Of a DNA stretch of 64,000 bases, positions 10,752 to 21,389 are shown piece after piece (position 1 is the first letter of the stretch; every line of letters starts with the position of its first letter). The position numbers and the translations under genes were made by a program. Under the pieces are notes generated by a model, which did not search any database, was not told where the DNA came from, and worked only from the letters and a program-made list of their open reading frames with translations. Origin of the DNA: Arctopsyche grandis (Eukaryota > Arthropoda > Insecta > Trichoptera > Hydropsychidae); NCBI RefSeq assembly GCF_051622035.1, contig NC_135362.1, positions 21,165,001-21,229,000 on the forward strand, in the 5' to 3' direction.

Positions 10752-10900
10752 TACCATTACATATGCAGCCATTGCATATTGGATGTGAAACAGTTGTTTT
10801 TATAAAAATTACATATTATATAAATTAAAATTACCATTACATATGCAGCCAACCACTCGCATATTGGATGTGAAACAGTTGTTTTTATAAAAATTAAGTC
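10752..10900. repeat. Tandem duplication of about 80 bp
   Basis: The block starting ACCATTACATATGCAGCCA, with GCATATTGGATGTGAAACAG and TTGTTTTTATAAAAATTA, occurs at about 10,752-10,815 and again at 10,833-10,897. The second copy carries a few extra bases (ACCACTC). This is a simple local duplication in AT-rich DNA. Confidence 0.85.
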
Positions 10901-10979
10901 ATCAGTCAAATCGTCAAAATTAAATACAAATTCGACGATGAAAAAGCTAATGATGATGATGATGACTACATCGATTATA

Positions 10980-11545
10980 ATTGCGCAATGCACTCAACCA
11001 ATCTCTAATAGCGTCCCCGTCACCGAAAAGGTTATTTGATTGTCGGCTATCGCGCTTCATTAATTCGCCCACCCCCATCACATCACGGTCAGTGCAAATG
11101 CCGACTAAAACACACCGAAGATTAGATCAGTGGGATCAATCGCCAGTGGCCGAAAAGCACGGAAGGGCAGAGCCGCCGTCACGAGGGGCGCGATTAATTA
11201 CTGTCTCGCGGGGGGCGGCGGGGGCGGCACGCGCGCTTTTTAAAGTGCGGCCCTTAATGAATATTTATTCGCGTAATCCACGAAGGGAATATATCATCAT
11301 CAACGCAGTTATGCAAATGTGAAGGCGGATCACCCATCGCGGGGAGGCGAGGGAGAAGGAGGACGAAGGGGTGGTTTGTGGTGGTCGTCTGCCACCCTTT
11401 TTTTCGGGGACGGAAGGCTCGAAAGTCCCGAAATCCGCATTCATGAATTTCGGACGTGGAAAAATACGCGTAATATACGATACGCCCGTATTATTACCGC
11501 GGTTAAGATTTATAGATTTCGCAAAAAAATATCACAATATAAAAT
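10980..11545. other. GC-richer island, possible regulatory DNA
   Basis: About 560 bp of elevated GC containing G-rich blocks (GCGGGGGGCGGCGGGGGCGG near 11,208) and an ATGCAAAT octamer at 11,311-11,318, the consensus bound by POU-domain proteins. Three overlapping frames of 76-113 codons exist in different phases, none with a recognisable domain, so I read the island as non-coding. Octamers are common by chance in such AT-rich DNA, so this is weak support. Confidence 0.35.
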
Positions 11546-11777
11546 CTAGGGCGGCCACCATGCAACTTTCTCCTTACTCAAATAGATTACAATTTATATG
11601 GCAACTAGACGGTGATACACAGTGCTTCTCGGGAACATAAAAGTTGGAAAAAACCGTATACGGCCTAAATTGGAGTACCAAGAGATAGTATGTACACCAA
11701 ATTTGATAGTCCTGGGTTGAAAGATGTAGATTTACATAGCAGATAAACGTACAAACATTAATTTTCACTGACTATGT

Positions 11778-12400
11778 GTATACATGTTACACCGAATCCA
11801 TGAAATTGTCTATTACAAGCATTCGGCAAGAGGATTGCCGAATGCGTGAAAAATGCAAGCACGTTGCCCAGTTCACGGATTCCGTAAATTCTTTGCCGAA
11901 TGCGTGAACTGGACAGCGTGTTATATTATAACCACGTGTCAAAGTGACAGCTGAATAAGGATGTTTAATTTAGTTTAATTTACATATTATTATGTATAAT
12001 ATGACTACATACATATGTTTCACTGTTAAAATATTGATCAAAATGTATAAAAATGGCATTAATTTATGTATAAGTCATATGAGATGATCGAAACATATGT
12101 ATGTAGTCATATTATACATAATAATAAGTAAATTAAACTAAATTAAACATCCTCATTCAGCTGTCACTTTGACACTTGTCCACGCTGTCCAGTTCTAAAA
12201 AACAACACCGGAGCGCTGCTGTCTATTTGCCGACTCCATGCTTTGAGCAGACAAATTCCTGCCGAATACACACATTCGCCAAAAAATTTGCCAAATCCGT
12301 GAACTGGGCAACATGCTTGCATTTTTCACGCATTCGGCAATTCTCCTGCCGAATGCGTGTAATAGACAATTAATTTCACGGATTCGGTGTAACATATACA
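11778..12400. mobile_element. Foldback element, 0.6 kb
   Basis: The left arm (about 11,778-12,015) and right arm (about 12,090-12,400) are inverted copies. GTTACACCGAATCCATGAAA at the left is matched by the complement of TTTCACGGATTCGGTGTAAC at the right. GTCAAAGTGACAGCTGAATA and CATATGTATGTAGTCATATT are matched in inverse order. Each arm contains small internal palindromes around CATTCGGCAA/TTGCCGAATG. The right arm has roughly 85-100 extra bases (about 12,195-12,285). No transposase is encoded. Confidence 0.85.
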
Positions 12401-12429
12401 TGGTGCAACGTGTATTTGTGAGTTGATTA

Positions 12430-12860
12430 AACCACTTCCACTGTTTCGATCGGTTTGATATTTTACCGACATATGCTAGCTCTAATTAAAACAAGCAAAT
12501 GGCTCCGACTTAGCACTAGAAAAATTTAGTCATTAACGAAATTATCAAATTTTATCCGAATTGACTCGCCGCCTCTACTTAACTTCACATGTTACATAGT
12601 TGAACAGTTATAACTTACTTTTTACGCACTATCTCATACAAACAATATAATGCAAGCTTTCATACTTTCTCACATACAGTTTAAATTCACTAATAGATTA
12701 TATAAAAAATTAAAAAATTAAGGTGCGGGTATCGACGACTTATTGCCAAACGCCGTTTGTATACAACTGATAAAAGTTTTTATTTCTCCTGGTGGAATTG
12801 GAAATGATTCTTAGTTATAGTAATTAAATATAATCATATATTATCACAGTCCACTGCACC
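12430..12860. other. AT-rich spacer
   Basis: No feature recognised between the foldback element and the LINE fragment. Confidence 0.4.
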
Positions 12861-12865
12861 CAATA

Positions 12866-13215
12866 GAGTATGGAACCCTGTATGTTTGGCATAACGAGGA
12901 AAGACAGGAAGCGGAATACGTGGGTGAGAAGAATGACAAGGGTATTGGATATAGTAGATAGGGTGAAGAAATTGAAATGGCAATCGGCTAGAAAGATGTA
13001 CGAAAGGTGGACAAAAGAAGTACTCAAACACTTATTTTATGTAAAAGGAATGTAAAATGAAGACCGCAGGGAAGATGAGTAGACGAAATTAGGAAAATGT
13101 GTGGGGTAAGATGGATGAGAGTTGCGCAAAACAGACGCGAGTGGAAGCGTGTTGGAGAGGCCTTCATCTAGCAGTGGATGATGAATGGCTGCAAATGATG
13201 ATGTTGATGATTCTG
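12866..13215 (+). mobile_element. RTE-like LINE C-terminal fragment
   Basis: Encodes MFGITRKDRKRNTWVRRMTR, VKKLKWQSARKMYERWTKE and, after frame disruptions, IRKMCGVRWMRVAQNRREWK and a final EAFIQQWMMNGCK-like ending. This is the conserved C-terminal tail of RTE-type endonuclease/reverse transcriptases. It is followed by a (GATGAT)-rich microsatellite end, as often seen at RTE 3' termini. Stops and indels show that the fragment is inactive. It belongs to the same family as the minus-strand fragment at 6,810-7,060. Confidence 0.75.
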
Positions 13216-13219
13216 ATAT

Positions 13220-14525
13220 GTGAAACGATTGCTCGCAAACTCTAATGAAAAGAAAATATAAAACCAAATTTTTCAAATGATTCTTCCAAATTTTCCTTCC
13301 GAATCTTTCAAATCTCGCCAAATAAAATTGATTGCAATTAGTAATTAGTAAGTTGTATTTAAATTTATCGGTTGTAAATTTAAATACAACGTAGAGACAC
13401 TTAAACTAAGATACAATGGAGGCGATTATTGAAAATGGTTAAACGCACAATGATGATGATGATGTTAATAAGCAAGGATAATTATTATCATCACAATTTA
13501 TCGAAGCCACTAGCTAAAATATGTTAATCGGATCCTAAATTTTAGTACGAAGCACTTATTATGCTTATATGTAAATGAATTTCTAAAAATAATGAGTATA
13601 AACCCAAACCATTTTGAATATCAAGTGCTGTTCACAGAGCGTGTCTCTTTCAAAATGTTGACATTTTTGACAAGATAATATTCAATGAAATTGTCAAATT
13701 ACCCTATAATAATAATGAATGTTGACTTATTATGAAAAAAAGTCATATTTTTAAGTAGTCGTGGCGATGCATTTCGTGTTTTTGTTTTCATTGCGTGATT
13801 CTTCACTAACACGTCAACCTTTGTGGTGTACCAAATTGACAACAACTAGAATATCGCAATAAGAATGGTGACAGCTAGGTGACAAAGCACGCGACAATTT
13901 AAAAAATACATATTTTTATACCCACAAAGTAAATTGGTATGCACTAACACGACAAACTTTATATTTTGATACATCTACATCCATAAATAAAATGGTTTGG
14001 ACGAAATAGAAATGACAATTCTTACATAATGCGAAATTACCTATATGCGAAAATTCTTAATGGTTTTTCTTAAAACAATTATGTTCTTTTATCAATTTAT
14101 GTAATTTAATAAACTGTTAATTTTCCCAACAAAATAAATAATATATAATATTACAATATCACAGCCTCAAACTATATTTATTTTACTACGTTATTCTATA
14201 TATGTAGTATACATACATATATGTACATATATACATATGTGTATTTTCAGTTGTTATATATTTAAACTGACGTTTTAGATTATTGATATTCGAACACAAT
14301 TCAACTAGTAAATGTACCATTTGTAATAGAAAAGTTAAGTTTTGACAGCTCTGATGTTTTTACGAATGCTTTAGAATTCAATAATGCGTTAAAATTTGCT
14401 AGGTATTACAAATAAAGTTAATGAGTACTGTATTACGATAACCCTAAGAATGCATTAAAAATAAAAATGTGACAACTTAATTTACTAGTGGGGTGACGTT
14501 TTCACGAAAACCTAACCTCTCCATC
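13220..14525. other. AT-rich spacer
   Basis: No gene recognised. A short inverted motif (TTGTATTTAAATTTATCGG and GTAAATTTAAATACAACG) lies at 13,353-13,392, and a GATGATGATG run occurs at 13,451. The rest is AT-rich. Confidence 0.4.
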
Positions 14526-14529
14526 TAAC

Positions 14530-14700
14530 CTGGTACCAAATTATAGTTAAACTATATTTTCAGTTGTAACATAATTTGACCAGTTGGAATGTAATTCGCC
14601 ATATGAATCAAGTAATTTGGGTTAGACGAAATATATTCCAACTAGCCAAAATACGTTACAACTGAAAATACGCTTCAACTATAGCCGTAGATGGTACCAG
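14530..14700. mobile_element. Palindromic MITE, 171 bp
   Basis: Imperfect inverted repeats of about 60 bp make up most of the element. CTGGTACCAAATTATAGTTA at 14,530 faces the complement of a segment ending ATAGCCGTAGATGGTACCAG at 14,700. Both arms contain TATTTTCAGTTGTAAC and CTAGTTGGAAT-type motifs. A further half-copy follows at 14,701-14,770. No coding capacity. The target duplication is not clear. Confidence 0.7.
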
Positions 14701-14780
14701 TTTAGATGAAATATATTCCAACTAGTCAACATATATCATAACTGGAAGATACACTTCAACTGTAATGTATATGTACATAC

Positions 14781-15630
14781 TAGGGTTTCTGACCCGGGTC
14801 GACCCGGGACAGACATTCCCGGGAATTTACGGAATTTTTGTTGTCCCGTGTCCCGGGATTTTTTATCTCGAATCCTGGGAATTGGATTTAAAAAAAAATT
14901 GAAGACATACAACATTTTCACGACTACACGAAGGGAAATAATAAATCAAATACACAAAGAATCGTAAAATATTCTCAAAAATTAAAATCGAAGAAAGACG
15001 AAGCCCAAAACTAATTTTTTGATCACAAATTTTAAATAACTCTGATTTTATACCCAAAAAAACATTCTTTAAATGCTGTAATAAAAGCGAATGTATATCC
15101 TACGGTGAAACTATTATGAAGCGAGTATATCCTTCTTGTATTGACGATTCTCTTGTATCGAAGAAACTCTTTTAGATTCGGATGAAGATGAAACAATTGT
15201 GTTTGTTTGAAGATGAATGAAGAATTAATAAATAAGGAGTTATCAAAGACGAATATACAAAATAATGTAAATAAAAATAACCTCGACTTTAAAAAATAAA
15301 TTAAAATATACATGCTGAAACTGAAAGAGTTTTTTCCATCGCTGGAAATTTTTGTGCCAAATATCGGATTCTCATTTAAATATTTTAGTATTCTTAAGAA
15401 ACTACTTTAAATAAGTTTACTTTTATAATTAAATTTTTTCGAGTTAATAGATACATATATTATGTATTATTTTGTAAATAAATAAATATTTTTTTATCAC
15501 TTAAAAATATATTAAATTGAAAAAAAAAGTTTTTTTACATGTGTCCCGGGATCCCGGGAATCCCGGGAACGAACCCGGGCTCCGGCCCGTGTCCCGGGAA
15601 TTGAAAAAGTCCTTGAAATCAGAAACCCTA
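14781..15630. mobile_element. hAT-type element with CCCGGG-rich ends
   Basis: An 850-bp element with terminal inverted repeats TAGGGTTTCTGA at the left and TCAGAAACCCTA at the right. It is flanked by a perfect 8-bp target duplication GTACATAC (14,773-14,780 and 15,631-15,638), the hAT signature. The subterminal regions are packed with CCCGGG palindromes. Near 15,312-15,380 the plus strand still encodes ETERVFSIAGNFCAKYR, which resembles the C-terminal dimerisation region of hAT transposases. The rest of the transposase is lost, so this copy is non-autonomous. Confidence 0.9.
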
Positions 15631-15774
15631 GTACATACATAGATTATAATACGAAATACAAATTTAAATCAGTGTTCTTGAGCTTCCAAACTTATTTTAA
15701 TTCATTGAAACCCTTTTAAAATGCAACACGAGCGCATTTTTATTTTATTTAATAAAATGCTAAAGTGATTTAAT

Positions 15775-16345
15775 ACTATTATTTATTATTATTTTTATTT
15801 ATTTATATAATTTTAGCTATTTAGGAAATTAAAAAAAAATACATTCTTAATTACTTAACTTATATGTACTGTCCCTCATAGAGGTGTCTCCTCACACCTC
15901 GCAAGAATGCATCCACGGCCTTAGAAGACGTGATGCACCCAGGGAGGGCATTGTACATGAGCACACCCCTGTGAAAAACACCCCCAGCTATCTTCTTTTT
16001 TCTTGCTCTACCTACAACTAATTTGTCCTTATTTCTAGTATAAAAACTACGTATGTATATCTCTATTCCTTAAAGTACTTACGTAATAACTTATGATCTA
16101 ACTTATAAACAAAAGACAATGTACTAACATTTAAACTAATTCTAATACTCATCCATCCCAATTCATCTAACATACTTCTAATACTTTTTAATCCATCCAC
16201 ATTCAAAATACCTCTCATATTTAGCTTTATTTTGTAATTTTTGTATTTTTCCTAAATATTGGTCATTAAACATATTAAGCACAGTGGCACAATAAATAAA
16301 ATCCACTTTAATTGTAAAATACGAAATAATGTGGATTTTTGATTG
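15775..16345 (-). mobile_element. LINE C-terminal and 3' end fragment
   Basis: On the minus strand, FIYCATVLNMFNDQYLGKIQ precedes a run with frame disruptions that ends AGGVFHRGVLMYNALPG, then LRGVRRHLYEGQYI and a stop. This is the usual C-terminal pattern of CR1/jockey-type polymerases (YNxLP). The untranslated tail ends in AAATAAATAAA near 15,780. A plus-strand copy of just the last coding segment and tail is at 49,545-49,690. Confidence 0.75.
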
Positions 16346-16379
16346 AAAGCCACAATATTTAACGTCAACTTTACCATAG

Positions 16380-16870
16380 AACAGTGAGAGTCGCGGTTGA
16401 TTCGACTCGCATAAGTGGTTTCTGTCCAAATGAGATTTGCCGCAATTGGGTGCGACAGCTGCCCCGACAGACCGCTTTATTCGATCATACATTTTTTTAC
16501 GGAACTCCCGCTAAATTGTATTAAGTCTTGAAGAGTGAGCCAGAAGTGGGAGGTCTTGGGAGGGAGAGAAGGAACATCCAATGAGAGTAGGGGGAAAAGA
16601 TTGATTGACGGCGGTAAACAGGGACTGGTTCGCTCTTGAATTTTTCATCTTATTAGGCGTCGGAGTACGATTCAATTTCTCGTGGTCGTCATTTGCGAAT
16701 GAAATTTGATCGGCGGGCGCGATCCGCGCAATTGGATATCGTTAAAAATTGAATTTGGCCACAAGATGATCTAGAAACGCTTCGGTTGACGGCCGCGAAG
16801 AGAAAAAAACGAGAACGCTCATAAATATGGAATCAAAATTCGTGCGAATTCTCCCCCCTGTATCGTATAA
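16380..16870. other. GC-richer island, possible regulatory DNA
   Basis: About 490 bp of higher GC without a convincing frame, including a GGCGGGCGCGATCCGCGCAA stretch at 16,713. It is single-copy as far as I can see in this window. It could be a conserved non-coding element. Confidence 0.35.
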
Positions 16871-16937
16871 TATAAAACGCCTTTATTTCGTACGTCAAGC
16901 AAATAAGAATTTCCTGGAAATTTATATTTACCTATAG

Positions 16938-17440
16938 ATGCCAGCAGTATGGCTCGGTGGTTGCGTTTATGTTTAGCACCGAGAGATTACTAGGTTCAAT
17001 ACCGAGCTAATTTTTAATACTGCTGTTACGTACGCCGCGGATTGAGCGAATTGCACTTAGACCAACGGATATCTGTTATCGGATTAACTAAATGCATGCA
17101 CTTACTTCCAAAGATTATATCTGGACTCTAAGTGCATTTAGGCTAAACAATGGCCGTTATTAGTTATTTCTCAGAATCAGTACGGGAAGACCCAATGTCT
17201 TGGAAATACATATCCGAATACGTGACTATACAACAGGTAAACAGATTAGGCGTCCTGAGAGATCTACCCTTTATAAGGCGGTACGTAGGCGATATAATTC
17301 ATTCTGGACTTAGCAGTGACAGTGCGTGTATCTCCTTAATCATCAATAAATGCTGTGAAACGACTGTTGGCCTTTTACTTGGATCCTCCACCCACCCCTA
17401 CGCAACAATATTATAGATATAAAGAAGGTAATATGTGTGT
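16938..17440 (+). mobile_element. tRNA-headed repeat (SINE head type B) with unusual body
   Basis: Starts with GCCAGCAGTATGGCTCGGTG, nearly identical to the head of the minus-strand SINE at 2,480. A B-box-like GGTTCAATACC follows. The body after about 17,020 is unlike the other SINEs here. It has higher GC and contains an 88-codon frame (17,150-17,416) with no recognised domain. Either the head was captured by another element or it inserted next to unrelated low-copy DNA. The 3' boundary is uncertain. Confidence 0.5.
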
Positions 17441-17454
17441 GTGTCTTAACGCTA

Positions 17455-17605
17455 GCCAAACATAATGAATGAATCGATAAAAAGCGTAAACTTTGTATAA
17501 ATTCATTTCGTCGAGACTTGCGGCGGTGTCGAACCAGTGATCTCAAAATAGCCTCATATAGGTCTAAGCTGAGTTTAACGGTAACTAACACCACGCCAAA
17601 TCCAA
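17455..17605 (-). repeat. Possible third tRNA-like SINE head
   Basis: On the minus strand GGCGTGGTGTTAGTTACCG (A-box-like) is followed about 50 bases later by CACTGGTTCGACACC (B-box-like), the spacing of a pol III promoter in a tRNA-derived SINE. Downstream is a TTTATACAAAGTTTACGC stretch and a TG-rich end. A genuine tRNA is unlikely because no acceptor stem pairs. Confidence 0.4.
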
Positions 17606-17799
17606 TTCTTAAATTCGCCTTTTTTTAAACATTAATTGAAAAATCGTTCTCGCCATATAAATATACGTAATTATAATAATTTTTTTAGCGAGGTGTTGGA
17701 CCTTTTTTTTCATATAAAACAATTAAATATATATTTTTAATTGAAATTATTGAAATTAATTTATATTTTAACGATATTTGAAAAATAAATTTAATTCGT

Positions 17800-18315
17800 A
17801 TATAATCGGTGCGTAGTCGCAGTCTATGATTTTCGTTGTTGAAACGGTTCCTCAAATTGGCAAAAATCATCCTACCCGCTGATGTACAAGTGTAAACCTA
17901 TAGATGTCTCAATGGATTAATTAATTAATTAATTGTTAATTTCGTGTTCTTCAGTCTCTTGAAATACAGTGATTTATGTAAAAAAAAATGCTGCAATGTT
18001 TGTTTTGATTTTTAAATGCTTTTTATTATTACGAAATTATGTTCACAATACATATTATATCTATTTTAATAGCTACTGATCTACTGATAATTTTCTATTT
18101 TACAATTTAATTTAATTTGGTTAGTAATCATATTATTATATTATTCTAATGTTAATCTACAGCATAATAGGAAAAATAACTCAAAAACCTATTTACAATG
18201 CTCATAATACATCTAATACATAGATGTAATGTTTGTAATTAATTGTCTAGGAAGGTGCATTGGGGTCTACCTGTCAAGCTTTTCTGGTATATATCTATGT
18301 AAAAAAATAAAATAA
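17800..18315 (+). mobile_element. 5'-truncated SINE with LINE-like tail
   Basis: Carries the core end (GTTGAAACGGTTCCTC), a middle segment (ATAGATGTCTCAATGGATTA) and the tail AGGAAGGTGCATTGGGGTCT with CTTTTCTGGTATAT and an A-rich end. The same order is found in the minus copy at 2,072-2,480 and in the plus copy at 57,730-58,030. An AT-rich stretch at about 18,010-18,235 splits it, apparently a later insertion or expansion. The tRNA head is missing. Confidence 0.65.
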
Positions 18316-18373
18316 AATTACGAATCCGAATTCAACATTCACCATTCGTTCATTTGACGTTCAATTATAGGAT

Positions 18374-18692
18374 ACTAGTTATTTTACCTGGCTTCGCTCA
18401 GTTTTTATAATATAAACAGCTTAAACATGGCGAATCTAATAGTAAATATTCATTTGTTTTTTTATTAAATTTATTTGAATCGAAAAAAAAAATCGACTCG
18501 TCGTCATAGAAATTTTGACTTGTTTACGAAGTCCCCCCCGCCACCCGGTGCCCCCCGCCCCCCGGCGCCCTGGCGCCCCCGTCCTCCGTCCCCATGTCGT
18601 CATAGAAACTTTCCCAACAATTCCCAACCAACATTATATATTTTCTTACATACTTACATACATACAAAGTCTCTTTCGAAATTATATATTAG
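18374..18692 (+). mobile_element. ACTAG...CCCGGC repeat, copy 3
   Basis: Begins ACTAGTTATTTTACCTGGCT and ends CTCTTTCGAAATTATATATT. Its interior has a C-rich block (about 18,531-18,595) of CCGCCCCCCGGCGCCC-like sequence that differs from the GGATCC-type interior of the copy at 32,525. The frames crossing it are compositional artefacts. Confidence 0.75.
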
Positions 18693-18699
18693 ATGAAAA

Positions 18700-19360
18700 C
18701 CCATCTGTTGTATGGAATTATCAGAAAACCCAGTAGCGTGGTTAGGGGTGATGTCACCTGGTGCCGTAAAACAATTGTCTCCCCCCCCCCCCCCTATCAA
18801 CACCCCCGAAAATCTTTAAGACGTACTTTAAGTAAAATAGTTTAAAAAGTTCACGTTCGTACATTATTTTTGTCGATATGTGCAATTTTTTTTACCAACA
18901 ACTCGAAAAATATTGTTCCGAAAAACATTCCTCAATCGAATCGGCGAACAAACGTCCGTTATCGGCGAACATCTCCTTACATTTTCAACGTACACGTGTA
19001 AAAAGCGGGTTGTTTACGAATTATGTGGCACTTCAGCGTTACATTTCGACGTCTACTGCACAGCTCGTTATCAAGTTGATCGTTAAGACATCTCGGGCAA
19101 ATAAATAACCCAATTTACGTCCGCGGCCGAATCGCTTTTGACAGCGAAAGGCGAACACGCCGAAAAATAAAATATACCAACAAAAAAACGGAGAAACACA
19201 ATAAGACGAAATGAAAATGCACGCAACGAAATTCGCCAACCATTGTTATAAGTTTCACATGATATGCTCAAAGGAGGGCACAACCTGAAACGTTCACGCA
19301 CTCTTGGCCACGGAGTATTCCGTCTGGGCCAAATAACTATTAATTAAAGTTCCTCGCCAG
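18700..19360. other. Spacer with poly-C tract and GC-richer island
   Basis: At 18,732-18,800 TAGCGTGGTTAGGGGTGATG followed by a run of C resembles the end of a decayed DNA transposon. At 18,900-19,350 is a CpG-richer island with short frames on both strands (for example 18,878-19,108 and 19,039-19,239) but no recognised protein domain. It may be non-coding conserved DNA. Confidence 0.35.
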
Positions 19361-19364
19361 GATA

Positions 19365-20395
19365 ACACCGTTTTTCGGGTAATGTATTGTTTCAGGATGT
19401 TCGAAATCCTTTGTCGATTTTATCGCCTAATCAAAACGATGCCGGTTGAGACGATATTCAAACATATTGTATTACAATACGAACAACTGTATCTACACTA
19501 CCTGTATACCATTCCAGTTATACATACATACTTCAGCAATTATCATAATATCAAAATGCAAGTTATAAATCAATATTAAAATCAAATTTGTAAATAACAC
19601 GCGGGCTTACATAAATACGAGGACAACTGTAGCGAGATCTCGGCTGTTGCTATAAAATAGTGACAATTATTTACATATAACGAATTATATTATATCACTT
19701 TATGTTTATCCAATTACATATATTATATCACATTATGTTTAACTATGCATTGTCTTATTTAGTCATATTTTAGTTTTTATTATTTTCTTTTTCATTTGTT
19801 TGTCTATATGTACTATGTAGATATATTATATATTTTGTAAAAATCTATAATTGGGGCTCAGTTGTTATTTTGTTATATTTATTCTTTATTTTTATGAATT
19901 TCTACATCTGATGCCTGTTGATTTTTCAATAAATAAATATATACATACATAGGTATGTGTGTCACTATCTAGATATCAATTTTCGGTGATAAATGTGTAG
20001 AAATATTATACAAAAAAATATCACTTATAGAAATATTAGTAATTGGAAAACACCGTTTATACATAAACATATGTAATATCAAAACAACAACTGCCTCAAT
20101 AAATAAATACATACATATATATGTACATATTTAACAACGGATTCATAAAATAAATTGGCCCCTCTCGGAACACGTGAATAAAATTATACTCACAAATTTT
20201 AATTCATCAGCAAGAAAGATCGTTATAAGGAATATTTATCCATCGTCACGTGTATGTTATTATGAAAAATTTAAGAATTCCTTTACGTTAAAATCATTTT
20301 CTAACAAATCACCATGTTAGAAACATTTCTACTATAATATAAAAAGTCTCTAAATAGAGATCATTCATTGGTCGATGAGTCGCCAGATCTTATTG
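19365..20395. other. AT-rich spacer
   Basis: No gene or clear repeat. A duplicated TTATATTATATCACtTTATGTTTA-type motif lies near 19,684-19,740, and ATACATACAT microsatellites occur. Confidence 0.4.
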
Positions 20396-20399
20396 GCTG

Positions 20400-21230
20400 T
20401 TGAATACAGATTGCTCATACGCCGAAGCCTTTATTGGCGCGATCATGCGATCAAGCGATTAGTTCTGGTCAACCAGTGGTCGATGAATACCGATCGTATC
20501 ATCTCGACGCTTCATTTTTTTCTATAAAATTTGATTTTTGGCTTGTGCTTCCCTTGAATTGCTTTGGGGTTCCAAAGGGGCCTCGATTGAGAAACGCCGC
20601 AGTAGTCCATAAGTATGTAAGTACACAACGTCCTTATATTTTGTTTTCACTGTCGCAAATTTAAGCCGTCACTCGTGTACGTCGAATATCAGTGTATCGC
20701 GCCAAGACCGGATATGGAGACGACGTTTGTACGAACTTATCGACGCACAAAAGGCGGATCGCACAAAACGCGGAACAGGGTGGAGTAGTGCGTGAACGGC
20801 CGCCGCCGATACACTTTTTTCCCCATTGTAGCGATGCTCAAATGGATCGAATTTCCCGTTTCCCGGTCGTCCGCCATGATTGATAAGGAAGGACGGACGC
20901 CGGCCGGACGTCGGAAGACGCCGTGCCGGTCCCCAGTGCGGCCCTTTTGTCGCGCCCCCTGGAAGGGTTGGGTCGAAATCGGAGCACCGGAGGGTGGGCG
21001 ATGGGGAATTCGCCCCAGTGACGTCGTTATTTATTCATTTCGCCCCAAATAAAATTGTTTTCCAGCGGTGGCCGGTTTTACGGACGATCGCTGGCTCGAA
21101 GGCCGTTCCGCCTCATATGGCTCGGGATATAGGCGAGCTCTCTTCCTATACCTATCCACTATCTGTGACCGAAACAAACACGTGCACGACGCTAACTTTA
21201 CGACTTTCGATCGAGTGATTTGCAGAAATG
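20400..21230. other. GC-rich island, possible regulatory DNA
   Basis: About 830 bp with high CpG content; overlapping frames of 63-112 codons in several phases reflect composition. A decayed transposon end (CCTCGATTGAGAAACGCCGC at 20,581) of hAT appearance lies within it. No splice structure or domain is recognised. Candidate non-coding regulatory DNA or an unrecognised untranslated exon. Confidence 0.35.
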
Positions 21231-21389
21231 TAATAACATATTGCATGTATGTAGGTACGTATATTTGCCGAAGTCCGTCTGTCTGCACAAAGACTTTGTA
21301 TAGTTCAGAGATCGATGTATCACAGGTGCTAAACATTGCTAATTCAAAAGTTTGCAAAATTGCTGATAGATTATGTCACTTCAAAATTC

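Noticed and set aside
16938-17010. Genuine tRNA gene at the SINE-like head
   Set aside because: A-box- and B-box-like segments are present but the acceptor stem does not pair, and the same head occurs at 2,480 joined to a SINE body.
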